Assembly: GCF_010093085.1 (NCBI RefSeq)
Contig: NZ_MSRC01000010.1
Coordinates: forward strand, 62,001 to 126,000
Source: Bacillus sp. SKDU12
GTDB lineage: Bacteria > Bacillota > Bacilli > Bacillales > Bacillaceae
Length of the DNA: 64,000 nt
Direction of reading: 5' to 3'
This document shows, piece after piece, positions 1 through 9,046 of this stretch. The notes under the pieces were generated by a model. The model saw nothing but the letters and a program-made list of their open reading frames with translations. It made no database searches and was not told where the DNA came from. The translations under genes were made by a program, and so were the position numbers. Numbering within the stretch: the first letter of the stretch is position 1; each line of letters begins with the position of its first letter.

Positions 1-851
1 TCACCGAGCACCTCTTGGATCACTGTTTTTCCGGCGAGCGGTTTTGATTTCTCACCGAAAATAACTGAGGTTTTCGCTCCGTTTACGTTTTGAATAATCG
101 ATTTGACCTCTGGCAAGCGCTTTTGGATCGCTTTGACGATTTCTTCCTTGTGCGGAAGGGTTTCTTTCGCCGTTACAAGCACGACCTGCACTTCGCCTGT
201 TTCAAAGCCGACTCTCGTCACAATGGTGCGAACATCGCCTTTTCGTTTCCGTTCATTATAAACAGACACATTAAAATCCTCTAAAATGCGGCGGACGATG
301 CCTGTTGTTTTGTTGGTTGCCGGATGCTGAACGATGCAATCTTTAATCGGGACGATGTCATGAGAATCAAGGCCGTATAAGCCGGCGATGATGCTGCCGC
401 TTTGCGAGCGCCCGATCTGGAATTGGCTTTTGTTGCGGTAATTCCACGGGTCATCCATTCCGATCGTTTCTTTGATGTCCATACTTTCCACTTTAAACTT
501 CGTATGGCGTTCAAGTGACTGAATGACGATGTCGCGTTTTTCACGAAGCTGCTGGCTGTATGCAAGGTGCTGAAGCTGACAGCCGCCGCACTGTTCATAT
601 ACGGGACAAGGCGGTGCCACGCGGTGCTCCGACGCCTTGCGGATCTTCTTCACGCGGCCCTCCGAAAACTTCGGCTGAACCTTTGTGGCTTGCACGACAA
701 CCTCTTCGCCAGGAAGCGCGCCGGGTACAAAGACGACTTTTTTCTTAAAGTAGCCGACACCTTCGCCGTTAATGCCGAGACGCTTAATTGTCAGCGGAAA
801 GGTTTGTCCGACCTTCAGTTCGACGGGCGCCTGTTTCTTTTGTTGATTCAC
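1..851 (-). CDS. yfjO: TrmA/RlmD-family 5-methyluridine RNA methyltransferase (partial, C-terminus cut by window edge)
   Basis: I translated this frame by hand; it opens with GTG (849-851) behind GGAGAG six bases upstream. About 283 residues are visible and the gene runs off the window start. Residues ~10-70 look like a TRAM RNA-binding domain ([20 protein letters not shown]). Cys82, Cys88, Cys91 and Cys172 give the C-x5-C-x2-C...C pattern that holds a [4Fe-4S] cluster in RlmD/RlmCD enzymes. The family methylates uridine C5 in 23S rRNA or tRNA using SAM; the catalytic domain lies outside the window, so the exact target cannot be judged. B. subtilis also has the paralogue RlmCD (YefA). Confidence 0.9.
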   Translation of the reverse strand, partial: MNQQKKQAPVELKVGQTFPLTIKRLGINGEGVGYFKKKVVFVPGALPGEEVVVQATKVQPKFSEGRVKKIRKASEHRVAPPCPVYEQCGGCQLQHLAYSQQLREKRDIVIQSLERHTKFKVESMDIKETIGMDDPWNYRNKSQFQIGRSQSGSIIAGLYGLDSHDIVPIKDCIVQHPATNKTTGIVRRILEDFNVSVYNERKRKGDVRTIVTRVGFETGEVQVVLVTAKETLPHKEEIVKAIQKRLPEVKSIIQNVNGAKTSVIFGEKSKPLAGKTVIQEVLG

Positions 852-930
852 ATTGTTCTCTCCGTTTCTATATGAAGCTTTCTGCAGATGGCAGAAAGTG
901 AAATGTTTTTTCACATCTTTCTAGTATAAC
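852..930 (-). promoter_or_regulatory. yfjO promoter and structured leader
   Basis: On the minus strand an extended -10 (TGTTATACT, TATACT at 928-923) is followed by two hairpins that share bases. One is at ~894-922 (GAAAGATGTGAAA / TTTCACTTTC). The other is at 878-898 (CTTTCTGC / GCAGAAAG). Because the arms overlap at CTTT, both cannot form fully at once. No U-tract follows, so this is not an intrinsic terminator. Confidence 0.45.
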
Positions 931-963
931 ACGTTTGAAGGATTTCCTTCATTGTCAGACGAA

Positions 964-1827
964 TTATTCGATACTCCTCCATAAATACAAAGACGCATAG
1001 CTTAAATAAGGCTCCCATTCCTTGCTCATCGCCAGCATGACATCCTTTGCCGGTTTATCGTCCAGCTGAAAATGGCGTTTGATCGCATTCTGGAGGCCTA
1101 TATCGGCAAGCGGGAATAAATTAGGGCGCCCAAGGCCGAACATGAGAACGTTTTGCACAGTCCACGGGCCAATCCCCCTGATTTTGACCAGTTTCTTCAT
1201 GATATCTTCATCCGTCATATGCGGCAGTTCTGATAAGTCGAGTTCGCCCTCTGTGATCAGCCTTGATGTATCAATCGCATATTCTGCTTTTTTCATGCTG
1301 AATTGCAGATCGCGCAGATCTTGATAATCGAGTTCCGCAATGGTTTCAGGCTTTGGATAGCACCATACGCCGTCCTTCTGCTCGCCAAACGCATGGACAA
1401 ACCGTTCTGTTAACGTATAAGCGAAGGAAAGATTGAGCTGCTGGTGGATGATGCATTTCATGATGCAGTTGTACACATTGTAGTCCAATACAATAGGCGT
1501 GCCGGCATGCTCTTCAAAAATGGCGGACAGACTCGTTTTCGAGAAATGATCGAGCACGTGCTGTAAATCATGTTCCCATTGAAAAATCCGTTTGATTTCC
1601 ATCATCATCTCTTCCTGATCCATTTCCCCGCTGACAAGAAACTCAGGCGCATCCGCGTTTCCTAACGCCTGTACCTTTACAATACGTACGTCTCCCGCTT
1701 GGCTTCTGATCGGCACGCGAATATTCCTCGCTTCTCTATTTACCGCATTGAGAGGATCTAAAGACAGTCTGTCCAGCACGCGGTCAAAATGGTATGGAGG
1801 CGTGACAAATACGTTTTCCTTCCACAT
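964..1827 (-). CDS. yfjP: DNA-3-methyladenine glycosylase II (AlkA-like, HhH-GPD)
   Basis: A base-excision repair glycosylase that removes alkylated purines. The protein is 287 residues from the ATG at 1827, chosen because GGGTGG lies ~7 bases upstream; an upstream in-frame extension has no such site. The helix-hairpin-helix is clear near residues 215-228 (IRGIGPWTVQNV). The conserved catalytic aspartate follows at ~242 in FPLADIGL. There is no FeS cysteine cluster at the C-terminus, which fits AlkA rather than endonuclease III. It is a single gene, separated from yfjO by a promoter region. Family assignment is firm; the substrate range is inferred. Confidence 0.93.
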   Translation of the reverse strand: MWKENVFVTPPYHFDRVLDRLSLDPLNAVNREARNIRVPIRSQAGDVRIVKVQALGNADAPEFLVSGEMDQEEMMMEIKRIFQWEHDLQHVLDHFSKTSLSAIFEEHAGTPIVLDYNVYNCIMKCIIHQQLNLSFAYTLTERFVHAFGEQKDGVWCYPKPETIAELDYQDLRDLQFSMKKAEYAIDTSRLITEGELDLSELPHMTDEDIMKKLVKIRGIGPWTVQNVLMFGLGRPNLFPLADIGLQNAIKRHFQLDDKPAKDVMLAMSKEWEPYLSYASLYLWRSIE

Positions 1828-1944
1828 GAAATCCACCCTTTTTCCGTTTTTGTTCAGTATAACACGCCGCCGGTAATAGGCAGAGAACACCGTATACTTT
1901 TCTCATAAAGGCCGCATGATATAATGGCAGGTGGAGGGTTGTTT

Positions 1945-2904
1945 ATGATCAACATTACCGCAATGACAACAGAGCATCAGCTGCTGAAAAATATATCAAT
2001 CGAACGAGTGGAACAGCCTGATATCGTGTGGTACTGGGTTGACTTATACGGCCCGGAGGATACGGAAACGGCGTTATTGAAAGACTTTTTTCATTTTCAT
2101 CCGCTTGCCATTGAGGATTGCTTCCAGCATATGCAGCGCCCCAAGCTTGACCATTATGACGGCTATCGCTTTTACGTGATTCATGCGCTGAACAAGGAAA
2201 CGCTTGAGACGGAGGAAGTCGATATTTTTCAAGGCGAAAAATTTGTCGTCACCTTTCATTTACATGAAACGCCTGGTATTGCCAAAGTTCGAGAGCGTTT
2301 GCATGCATCACCGGATATATTGAAAAAAGGGCCTGGACATATTTCTTATATGATCATGGATCAGCTTGTCGATGAGTATTTTCCCCTTGTTTACAAAATT
2401 GAAGACCGGCTGAACGAAATTGAAGAAAGCCGCTCTCACAAAACGTATGGAACGCTAATGAACGAGGTGTTTGAACTTAGGACAGATTTGTTGCATCTGA
2501 GGCGGACGATTATTCCGATGCGTGATTTGCTATATCGGGTTTTAAGCCTTGAGCAAGTGAAAGAACAGCCGGAAACAAAAGCCTACTTCAGCGACATATA
2601 TGATCATTTACTAAAATTATCTGAGATTGTGGAATCCAACCGGGACATGACATCCGACTTGCGCGACAGCTACGTGACCCTGAACTCAAATCGGATGAAC
2701 GCGATTATGATGACATTAACGATTGTGTCGACCATTTTCATCCCGCTCACCTTTATTGCCGGTGTCTATGGAATGAACTTCGACAACATGCCGGAGCTTC
2801 ACTGGAGATACGGATATTTTGCCGTACTCGGCCTGATGGCAGCTCTTGTCATCGGGATGCTGATGTGGTTTGTACATAAGGGATGGTTCAATATATTTAA
2901 ATGA
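1945..2904 (+). CDS. yfjQ: CorA-family divalent cation channel
   Basis: A 319-residue CorA/MIT family protein, expected to move Mg2+ (possibly Co2+/Ni2+) through the inner membrane as a pentamer. The start is the ATG at 1945 behind GGTGGAGGG (1930-1938); an earlier ATG at 1924 precedes the RBS. The family signature YGMN sits between two C-terminal membrane helices (about residues 255-280 and 290-312). The large N-terminal part is the cytoplasmic alpha/beta and long-helix funnel. The tail WFVHKGWFNIFK is basic, as in the family. A short terminator follows directly. Confidence 0.95.
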   Translation: MINITAMTTEHQLLKNISIERVEQPDIVWYWVDLYGPEDTETALLKDFFHFHPLAIEDCFQHMQRPKLDHYDGYRFYVIHALNKETLETEEVDIFQGEKFVVTFHLHETPGIAKVRERLHASPDILKKGPGHISYMIMDQLVDEYFPLVYKIEDRLNEIEESRSHKTYGTLMNEVFELRTDLLHLRRTIIPMRDLLYRVLSLEQVKEQPETKAYFSDIYDHLLKLSEIVESNRDMTSDLRDSYVTLNSNRMNAIMMTLTIVSTIFIPLTFIAGVYGMNFDNMPELHWRYGYFAVLGLMAALVIGMLMWFVHKGWFNIFK

Positions 2905-2930
2905 GGACAGCAGAAAGCTGTTCTTTTTAT
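2905..2930 (+). terminator. yfjQ terminator
   Basis: ACAGC-agaaa-GCTGT stem followed by TTCTTTTT, immediately after the yfjQ stop. Confidence 0.65.
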
Positions 2931-3003
2931 GTTGGCAAGCAATTTCCATGCACCTCCTGTTCAGATTGTTTATAATGAGAAAAACATTCAGGGAGTGATC
3001 GGA

Positions 3004-3864
3004 TTGAAAATCGCTGTGATCGGACTCGGCAACATGGGACAGCCCATTGCTCGAAACGTGCTTCAAGCAGGCTATGAATTGGCTGTATATAATCGGACGA
3101 AACAAAAAACAGAAGATCTTGTAGCAACAGGCGCACAGGCAGTCGACACGCCGCGGCAAGCGGCAGAGTCAGCTGATATCGTTATCACGATGCTTTCAGA
3201 TGACGATACTGTCAACGCCGTGACATTCGGAGAAGACGGACTGATGGAAGGATTAGCAAAGAACGGCATTCACATCTCGATGAGCACGATCAGTGTTGAG
3301 TTCTCAGAAAAGCTTGCTGCGGCCCATGCGGAGAAAGGACAATCTTTCCTTGCCGCTCCTGTGCTTGGCAGGCCCGATGCCGCCGCCAAAGCAGCACTCC
3401 GGATTATAACAGCCGGACCGGCGAAAGCGAAGCAAGCCGCCAAGCCTCTGCTTGAGAGTCTAAGCCAGCAAGTATTTGATGTCGGTGAAGAAAGCAAAAC
3501 GGCAAATGCGGCTAAAATCAGTGTCAATTTCTTGCTCGTCTCCATGCTGGAGGCGTTATCTGAATCATTCTTAATGATGGAGAAGTACGGCTTAGAGCAA
3601 AAACAATTTTTAGAAATCGCCAGCTCGCTCTTTGGCTCTCCTGTCTACCAAAATTACGGAACCATCATGGCAGAGCAGAGATTCGAGCCTGCCGGTTTCA
3701 AAATGTCCTTAGGGCTGAAGGATACCAATCTGGCACTCGCCGCAGCTAGTCAGGTTTCTGCACACCTCCCTCTTGCCGAGCTGGCCAAGAGCCATTTTGA
3801 AAGCGGGATCGAACAAGGCTTAGAAGACCTGGATTGGGCCGCACTGATTAAATGTATAAAATAA
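3004..3864 (+). CDS. yfjR: 3-hydroxyisobutyrate dehydrogenase-like NAD(P) oxidoreductase
   Basis: A 286-residue beta-hydroxyacid dehydrogenase family protein. I chose the TTG at 3004: AGGGAG lies eight bases upstream and the protein then begins LKIAVIGLGNMGQ, the Rossmann G-x-G-x-x-G right at the N-terminus as in the family. The substrate-binding segment (PVLGRPDAA, ~residues 115-125) and the catalytic lysine region (TANAAKISVNF, ~165-175) are both present. The physiological substrate is unknown; glyoxylate/succinic-semialdehyde reductase relatives are equally possible. It stands alone between two terminators. Confidence 0.88.
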   Translation: MKIAVIGLGNMGQPIARNVLQAGYELAVYNRTKQKTEDLVATGAQAVDTPRQAAESADIVITMLSDDDTVNAVTFGEDGLMEGLAKNGIHISMSTISVEFSEKLAAAHAEKGQSFLAAPVLGRPDAAAKAALRIITAGPAKAKQAAKPLLESLSQQVFDVGEESKTANAAKISVNFLLVSMLEALSESFLMMEKYGLEQKQFLEIASSLFGSPVYQNYGTIMAEQRFEPAGFKMSLGLKDTNLALAAASQVSAHLPLAELAKSHFESGIEQGLEDLDWAALIKCIK

Positions 3865-3867
3865 CAA

Positions 3868-3900
3868 GAAGGCCTCTCCTTTTTTTGGAGAGGCTCTTTC
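3868..3900. terminator. Bidirectional terminator yfjR/pdaA
   Basis: GCCTCTCC / GGAGAGGC stem (3872-3879 and 3887-3894) with T and A runs on both sides, between convergent genes. Confidence 0.85.
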
Positions 3901-3902
3901 TA

Positions 3903-4694
3903 TTACAAAGACGGCAGCTTCATTTCTTTCTCAAACATCAAATCATCAAGGCTTTTAAATGTATAGCCTTGTTTTTTCAGGTCTGTGATCGCATCATCCA
4001 ATGCTTCAGCATTGTCCTTAGATACGGTGTGAAGCAGATAAATGGCTCCTGGGTGCGCCTGCTTGATCATATGATCGTAAGCGTATTTCTTCCCCTTTTG
4101 GTTGTTGATCTTCCAATCAACAAAAGCAACCGACCAGAAAACGGTTTGATAGCCAAGGCGTTTCGTTTCTTTCAGCACATACTCACTGAATACGCCGCGC
4201 GGCGGGCGCAGATACAGGTTGTCCCGCTTTCCCGTTATTTTATAGACCTCTTCATTGACGGAATCAAGTTCGTCCTGAATTTGGTCAGCAGTTTTTTTGG
4301 TCAGATCCGGATGATGAAAGGAATGGTTGCCGATAATATGGCCTTCGTCTGACATCCGTTTAATCAGCTCAGGCTGATCCTTTACGAAATGCCCTGTGAC
4401 AAAAAAAGTTCCTGTTACGCGATGTTTTTTTAGGACATCAAGCACTTTTGGCGTATAGCCATTTTCATAGCCGTTATCAAACGTTAAGTAAATCGTTTTT
4501 TCCTTTGTATTCCCTAAATAAAACGCGTCGTATTTTTCAATTAAACTGTTCAGCTGCTTTCCGGCATCTGGCGGCTGATGATTGACACTTCGTTTAAAGC
4601 CCCAATTGATCGGCTCATTCGGCACCGCTTCCGCTTGCGCCGTGCCTCCGACAAGCAAGACGACGAGACAGCATATTGAACACATCCATTTCAT
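3903..4694 (-). CDS. pdaA: Peptidoglycan N-acetylmuramic acid deacetylase (spore cortex)
   Basis: A 263-residue secreted NodB-type (CE4) deacetylase. It has an N-terminal signal peptide (hydrophobic CSICCLVVLLVGG, cleavage after AQA, ~residue 21). The NodB motifs are TFDNGYENG near residue 73 (Asn replacing the second Asp of the usual TFDDG, as known for PdaA), HSFHHPD near 125 (metal histidines), RPPRG near 166 and LLHT near 222. In B. subtilis PdaA is needed for muramic-delta-lactam formation in the spore cortex, hence for germination. Single gene behind a candidate sigma-G promoter; RBS GAAGGAGCG. Confidence 0.95.
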   Translation of the reverse strand: MKWMCSICCLVVLLVGGTAQAEAVPNEPINWGFKRSVNHQPPDAGKQLNSLIEKYDAFYLGNTKEKTIYLTFDNGYENGYTPKVLDVLKKHRVTGTFFVTGHFVKDQPELIKRMSDEGHIIGNHSFHHPDLTKKTADQIQDELDSVNEEVYKITGKRDNLYLRPPRGVFSEYVLKETKRLGYQTVFWSVAFVDWKINNQKGKKYAYDHMIKQAHPGAIYLLHTVSKDNAEALDDAITDLKKQGYTFKSLDDLMFEKEMKLPSL

Positions 4695-4721
4695 GGCCAG
4701 CGCTCCTTCTGCATTTTTCCT

Positions 4722-4751
4722 TATTTTACAGAAAGGGGCCCCATTTTATAC
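4722..4751 (-). promoter_or_regulatory. Candidate sigma-G promoter of pdaA
   Basis: GTATA (4751-4747), an 18-bp spacer containing a GGGGCCCC palindrome, then TAAAATA (4728-4722). This fits the sigma-F/G pattern GnATA-N18-CAnnhTA with one mismatch. pdaA is a known forespore gene. Confidence 0.45.
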
Positions 4752-4770
4752 TGACGCTTTATGGCAAACA

Positions 4771-4797
4771 AAAAACCGCGGCGGGCGCGCGGTTTTA
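4771..4797 (-). terminator. yfjT terminator
   Basis: On the minus strand, AAAACCGCG / CGCGGTTTT stem followed by a T run, just downstream of the yfjT stop. Confidence 0.8.
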
Positions 4798-4980
4798 TTC
4801 CCAGTCTTTTTTAAAGCGTTCGTATTTAGCTTCCAGATCATCAAGCATGCTGATGAGTCTGTCTATATCTTCAACATCGGTTGCTTCAGGGTCTAATGAA
4901 TCGATGACATTCATAAACATGTCAAGTCTATTCTTCAAATAATCAATCTGCTGATCTTTATTGTTTATAGCGTTCCCCAT
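4795..4980 (-). CDS. yfjT: Small conserved SE1561-family protein
   Basis: A 61-residue acidic protein with a strong GGAGG six bases before its ATG. It looks mostly helical with heptad-like spacing (DYLKNRLDMFMNVIDSL... RLISMLDDLEAKYERF), so a short coiled-coil or helical-hairpin fold is likely. I recognise it as YfjT of B. subtilis. No enzymatic motif, signal peptide or membrane segment is visible, and the function is unknown. It has its own terminator and lies upstream of pdaA in the same direction. Confidence 0.85.
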   Translation of the reverse strand: MGNAINNKDQQIDYLKNRLDMFMNVIDSLDPEATDVEDIDRLISMLDDLEAKYERFKKDWE

Positions 4981-5125
4981 TCTGTTCCTCCATTCATTTT
5001 TTATTATGGTAGCTCATTTTTTGCCGTTTTTCAATTGATGCGCTACTTGCGAACTTGGCAAATCAGGTCTAAAATGAACAGTTGGCAGCGTTAGTATGCC
5101 CTATTTATAAAGGAGTTAGATAGTC

Positions 5126-6247
5126 ATGACACAAAACACAAAGCTGCGTCCGATTACACCAGAGTTTGATCCGTGGGAAGCCTATATGGATGTGGACCAG
5201 TATGGAGACATGCAACTGACAAATGTTGAATTCACAACAACAACACTGTGCAATATGAGATGCGAGCATTGCGCTGTAGGCTATACATTGCAGCCTAAAG
5301 ACCCGAATGCTCTGCCAATAGATCTTCTGTTAAAACGGCTGGAGGAAATCCCGCGCCTGAGATCCATTAGTATTACAGGCGGAGAGCCGATGCTTTCATT
5401 AAAATCCGTAAAAGAATATGTCGTTCCGTTATTAAAATACGCCCGTGAACGGGGTGTGCGGACGCAGATTAATTCTAACCTGACCCTCGACATCGAACGG
5501 TATGAATGGATTATTCCGTATCTTGATGTCCTGCATATTTCTCATAACTGGGGTACGGTTGAGGACTTTGCAGAGATCGGCTTTGCCATGATGGACAGAA
5601 AACCGACCTTCGAACAGCGCGCGCGCTATTTTGAAAAAATGATTGAAAACAGCCGCACACTTGTGAATGCAGGGGTAATGGTATCTGCGGAAACGATGCT
5701 GAACAAACGAACACTTCCGCATATTGAGCATATTCATCGTCAAATCACAGAAGATATGAAATGTCAGCGTCACGAAATTCATCCTATGTATCCAAGCGAT
5801 TTCGCGAGCGCTCTTGAATCTCTTAGCCTGAAAGAGATGAGACAGGCCATTCACCGCTTGCTGGATATTCGTGATGAAAAGACGTGGATGCTGTTCGGGA
5901 CACTGCCGTTTTATGCCTGCAGTTCGGACGAAGACGATCAACAGCTGCTTCGCCGGCTGCGCGCGGCGAAAAACGTCACAGTGAGAAATGACCCTGACGG
6001 CCGTTCGCGCTTGAATGTGAACATTTTTGACGGAAACATCATCGTGACTGATTTCGGCGATACGCCGCCGCTAGGCAATATTCAGACAGACAGCCTCCCT
6101 TCCGCCTTTGAAAAATGGAGAGAGACGAAGCTTGCAAAAGAGCTGAATTGCCACTGCTCGAATGTCCGGTGCCTCGGCCCGAATGTTCTCGTCAAAAACA
6201 GTTATTATCAAGATACAGATTTCTCAAAACGTCAAGCCAGGAGTTAG
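5126..6247 (+). CDS. yfkAB: Radical SAM / CxCxxxxC-motif protein YfkAB
   Basis: A 373-residue radical SAM protein. The cluster motif CNMRCEHC (CxxxCxxC) is at about residues 43-50 in TTTLCNMRCEHCAVG, and SITGGEP (SAM-binding GGE) follows near residue 80. The C-terminus carries extra cysteines (CHCSNVRC, ~345-352) that give the family its CxCxxxxC name and may hold a second cluster or substrate. The reading frame is continuous here; older B. subtilis annotation split it into yfkA and yfkB. AAGGAG lies 11 bases before the ATG. yfkC follows with no gap, so the two are co-transcribed. The substrate is unknown. Confidence 0.93.
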   Translation: MTQNTKLRPITPEFDPWEAYMDVDQYGDMQLTNVEFTTTTLCNMRCEHCAVGYTLQPKDPNALPIDLLLKRLEEIPRLRSISITGGEPMLSLKSVKEYVVPLLKYARERGVRTQINSNLTLDIERYEWIIPYLDVLHISHNWGTVEDFAEIGFAMMDRKPTFEQRARYFEKMIENSRTLVNAGVMVSAETMLNKRTLPHIEHIHRQITEDMKCQRHEIHPMYPSDFASALESLSLKEMRQAIHRLLDIRDEKTWMLFGTLPFYACSSDEDDQQLLRRLRAAKNVTVRNDPDGRSRLNVNIFDGNIIVTDFGDTPPLGNIQTDSLPSAFEKWRETKLAKELNCHCSNVRCLGPNVLVKNSYYQDTDFSKRQARS

Positions 6248-7090
6248 ATGCGGATGGAAGAAACATTCACGGAGATTTTCCAGAACAAAATCGTCGATAT
6301 TCTCCTCGTTGCTGTTATCCTTTGGATCGGTGTCTTTATCATCAACCGGCTGGTGCAGCTGTTTTTTAAACGGACGGACTTTATTGAAGAAAAAAAGGAA
6401 AAAACCATTGAAAGCCTTGTCCGTTCTGTCACCCAGTATACGGCGACGATCGGTTTTATCTTTTACGTTATTTCTTTGTTTGTGCATGATTTCGGCAAGA
6501 TATTAGCCGGGGCGGGCGTAGCAGGTATTGTGATCGGTTTTGGCGCCCAATCGCTGATTAAGGATGTGCTGGCGGGCGTGTTTTTCATTTACGAGCGCCA
6601 GCTGCATAAAGGCGATTATGTCACCGTCAACAATTTGTTTAAGGGGACAGTGGAGGAAATCGGCCTTCGCTCACTGCAAATCCGGGAATGGAGCGGTAAA
6701 CTGCTTACCATCAGCAACGGTGAGGTCAGACAGATAGAGAACTACAATATCGATTTTATGCGAATAACAGAATCTATTCTCATCAGCTTTAAGGAAGATC
6801 CGGACCGCGTGTACAGTGTTTTGGAAGGGGCTTGTGACATGCTGAATGAAGAGCTTCGTGATTCATTGAAACGGGATGAATTCGGCAATCCGACAGAGCC
6901 CTTTCAAATACACGGGATCACCGCATTGAATAAAATCAATCGCGGCGTCGAATTTACAGTAAAAGGCATGGTGAAAGATGACGATTACTTTAGCGCCAGC
7001 CTTGCAGCAAGACGGGTTCTCGTCCGCCAGCTGTACCAAAACAATGTGCAAATGCTTGAGGAAGCGGTCAAAATCGAGCGAACGCAATAA
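6248..7090 (+). CDS. yfkC: MscS-type mechanosensitive channel
   Basis: A 280-residue small-conductance mechanosensitive channel homologue, expected to release solutes on hypo-osmotic shock. It has three N-terminal membrane segments (about 14-34, 60-80, 85-108). The pore-lining third helix has the Gly/Ala pattern GKILAGAGVAGIVIGFGAQSLI. A cytoplasmic beta domain follows (GDYVTVNNLFKGTVEEIGLRS). The ATG directly abuts the yfkAB stop; its RBS (AGGAG) lies in the last yfkAB codons, and an ATG two codons later is equally possible. It ends at a shared terminator with yfkD. Confidence 0.93.
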   Translation: MRMEETFTEIFQNKIVDILLVAVILWIGVFIINRLVQLFFKRTDFIEEKKEKTIESLVRSVTQYTATIGFIFYVISLFVHDFGKILAGAGVAGIVIGFGAQSLIKDVLAGVFFIYERQLHKGDYVTVNNLFKGTVEEIGLRSLQIREWSGKLLTISNGEVRQIENYNIDFMRITESILISFKEDPDRVYSVLEGACDMLNEELRDSLKRDEFGNPTEPFQIHGITALNKINRGVEFTVKGMVKDDDYFSASLAARRVLVRQLYQNNVQMLEEAVKIERTQ

Positions 7091-7123
7091 AAAACTGATT
7101 CCAAAATGGAATCAGTTTTTTTT
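7090..7123. terminator. Bidirectional terminator yfkC/yfkD
   Basis: AACTGATTCCA / TGGAATCAGTT stem with A and T runs on the two sides. Confidence 0.9.
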
Positions 7124-7125
7124 AT

Positions 7126-7920
7126 TTATCTTGGCTGTGAGGAAATTTGAAAGCTGAATGTGACGTGGTCTTGAACCGGAATCCATGCTCCGATTCCCTG
7201 TGAGGTGACATTTTTTACGACAAGTTTTCGTTTATTCCCTTTCAGCACTAAGTATACTTCTCCGTAAGTCACTTTTCCTTTTTCATTTACTGCCGGTGCA
7301 TATGCGTTCAGATAACCGAGTTTTTTGGGAGCCACTTTATAAATTTGATCCCGCTTTGTACCCGCTCCGACTACGGTATCAAAAGCAAGCGGAAGATTCG
7401 TTTTCTTCATCGCTTTCAGCATCATCATGCTTTTAACGTCTTCCGCATTGGGAACTTTAGCTGTCAGGCCGCCCTTTACCTTGTATTGCTGTTCTTGGGC
7501 ATAATGCATTTCAGCTGTTTCTTTTCCGCCGCGGTTATCTGCACGATTTGTGTTGATTTTTTTATATTCCCAGTTCGCGACAGTTTCATTTGATTCATAG
7601 CCGAGCGCCCATTTCCCAAGAAATATTGTCGCCCGGTAGCCAACCGCAAGCGGTGTACCGGATATGTTGGATTCATTCAGCATTTTGATGAGATGAGGGT
7701 TTTCCACCTTCACCTCGGACTGATCGAGCAATTCCTTTGCCAGCTTGCTTGGCTGAAGCATCGGCTGATCCTGTGAAGCATTTGGATACGTGTTTTCCTT
7801 GGAAATGCTTGCGACAGAATTAGGAACCTTAAACTGCTTTTTCGCGTGGATAGGCTGAACGCCGAAAAAACTAAAGAATAACAGCACAATAAGTGTGGAA
7901 TGAAATAGCTTTTTCATCAT
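7126..7920 (-). CDS. yfkD: YfkD-family exported protein
   Basis: A 264-residue protein with a signal peptide at the start (MMKKLF then STLIVLLFFSFFGV, cleavage around IHA-KK). The mature part is soluble, with no recognised catalytic motif. I chose the ATG at 7920 because it begins the signal peptide; a longer in-frame reading adds a sequence without signal character. It lies 70 bp downstream of yfkE on the same strand, so the two may be co-transcribed. Function unknown; the YfkD family is confined to Bacillus and relatives, and work in B. subtilis points to sporulation-time expression (from memory). Confidence 0.88.
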   Translation of the reverse strand: MMKKLFHSTLIVLLFFSFFGVQPIHAKKQFKVPNSVASISKENTYPNASQDQPMLQPSKLAKELLDQSEVKVENPHLIKMLNESNISGTPLAVGYRATIFLGKWALGYESNETVANWEYKKINTNRADNRGGKETAEMHYAQEQQYKVKGGLTAKVPNAEDVKSMMMLKAMKKTNLPLAFDTVVGAGTKRDQIYKVAPKKLGYLNAYAPAVNEKGKVTYGEVYLVLKGNKRKLVVKNVTSQGIGAWIPVQDHVTFSFQISSQPR

Positions 7921-7990
7921 ATCACTCTTTCTATGGCATTTTCCCTTAGTCTTTTCATCACGCGTTGTTGTTATCCAACATTTTTTTAAG

Positions 7991-9046
7991 TTATAGAAGG
8001 AAAAAGCCGATCGCCATAATGATATAGGCAGCAAGCAGTGTCGCTCCTTCAAACCAGTTAGAATCGCCGTCATTCGAAATGACGATCATCAAGAGAACAG
8101 ACGATACCATCGCCACGAGCTCTGGGAGTGTAAACACAAGCGGCATGCTGACCGGGAAAAAGATGGAACAAATCACAAGAACCGGTGCGACAAACATAGC
8201 AATCTGCAGTGTTGAGCCGACTGCGATTTCAACAGCAATATCCATTTTATTTTTGTAGGCCATAATAATGGCTGATGCGTGCTCCGCAGCATTACCGACA
8301 ATCGCCACGATGATGACCCCGATAAACAGCTCGCTCCAGCCGAACTGTTCAGCCACAGAGTGAAAGGTATGCACAAGGTTTTCGGATATGTACGCCACGA
8401 CAATCGTTGCCGCAAACAAGACAATCGTCGCCACCTTGCCAGACCATTCCGGCTGCTCCTTTTCTTCGTGCTGGACGGCATTGTTCGGCTGATAAACTCC
8501 GCGGTGCGTGACCAGTTTAAAATACAGCGCGGCAACATATAACAGAATCATGATGATGCTGATTCCGATGCTTAAATTGAGCTTGCTCGTATCTCCCATT
8601 CCAATAGAAAATACTTCTGGAATCACGAAGGCGACAATGATGGCGAAAATTAGCAGCCCTGAATTATGGCGCGCGTCATGGACATTAAACTCCTGCCGCT
8701 TATATTTTAAACCGCCGATAAAAAATGAGAGGCCCGCTACCAGCAAGAGGTTTCCCAGCACTGAACCGGTTAAAGAGGCAAGCACGATTCCTGTCAGGCC
8801 TTCCTTTAATGCAAATATGGAGATGATCAGCTCAACCGCATTCCCGAAGGTGGCGTTCAACAAACCGCCGATCCGAGGTCCTGCAATAATGGACAGTGAT
8901 TCAGTCGCCCTTCCCATATAACTCGCAAGTGCGATAATGGTGACGCAATACACTGCAAAAAGTATGGCAGAAGGCCAATGCATGAAACTGCCGATGACAG
9001 AAAGCGGAACACCAGCTGCTACTAAAATAAAAAAGATACGATTCAT
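7991..9046 (-). CDS. chaA: Ca2+/H+ antiporter, CaCA family (ChaA)
   Basis: A 351-residue integral membrane antiporter, also named YfkE, with about eleven hydrophobic segments. The two internally homologous alpha repeats carry the ion-binding glutamates: GGLLNATFGNAVELIISIFAL (~60-80) and VGNAAEHASAIIMA (~225-238). This GNxxE motif pair defines the CAX group of calcium/proton exchangers. An AAGGAG lies ten bases upstream of the ATG. The neighbouring sporulation gene yfkD downstream suggests they share a transcript. Direction of transport (Ca2+ out, H+ in) is inferred from the family. Confidence 0.94.
   Translation of the reverse strand: MNRIFFILVAAGVPLSVIGSFMHWPSAILFAVYCVTIIALASYMGRATESLSIIAGPRIGGLLNATFGNAVELIISIFALKEGLTGIVLASLTGSVLGNLLLVAGLSFFIGGLKYKRQEFNVHDARHNSGLLIFAIIVAFVIPEVFSIGMGDTSKLNLSIGISIIMILLYVAALYFKLVTHRGVYQPNNAVQHEEKEQPEWSGKVATIVLFAATIVVAYISENLVHTFHSVAEQFGWSELFIGVIIVAIVGNAAEHASAIIMAYKNKMDIAVEIAVGSTLQIAMFVAPVLVICSIFFPVSMPLVFTLPELVAMVSSVLLMIVISNDGDSNWFEGATLLAAYIIMAIGFFLL

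Noticed and set aside
281..598. 105-residue open frame inside yfjO
   Set aside because: Same strand but another frame; the yfjO frame has the RBS, TRAM wording and FeS cysteines.
2716..3159. 147-residue minus-strand open frame over the yfjQ end/yfjR start
   Set aside because: No RBS, no family resemblance; it is antisense to two well-supported genes.
3852..4352. 166-residue plus-strand open frame opposite pdaA
   Set aside because: Antisense to pdaA, whose NodB motifs are complete.
5041..5125. TTGGCA-N17-TTATAA promoter before yfkAB
   Set aside because: Transcription would start inside the ribosome site, so it cannot drive normal translation of yfkAB.
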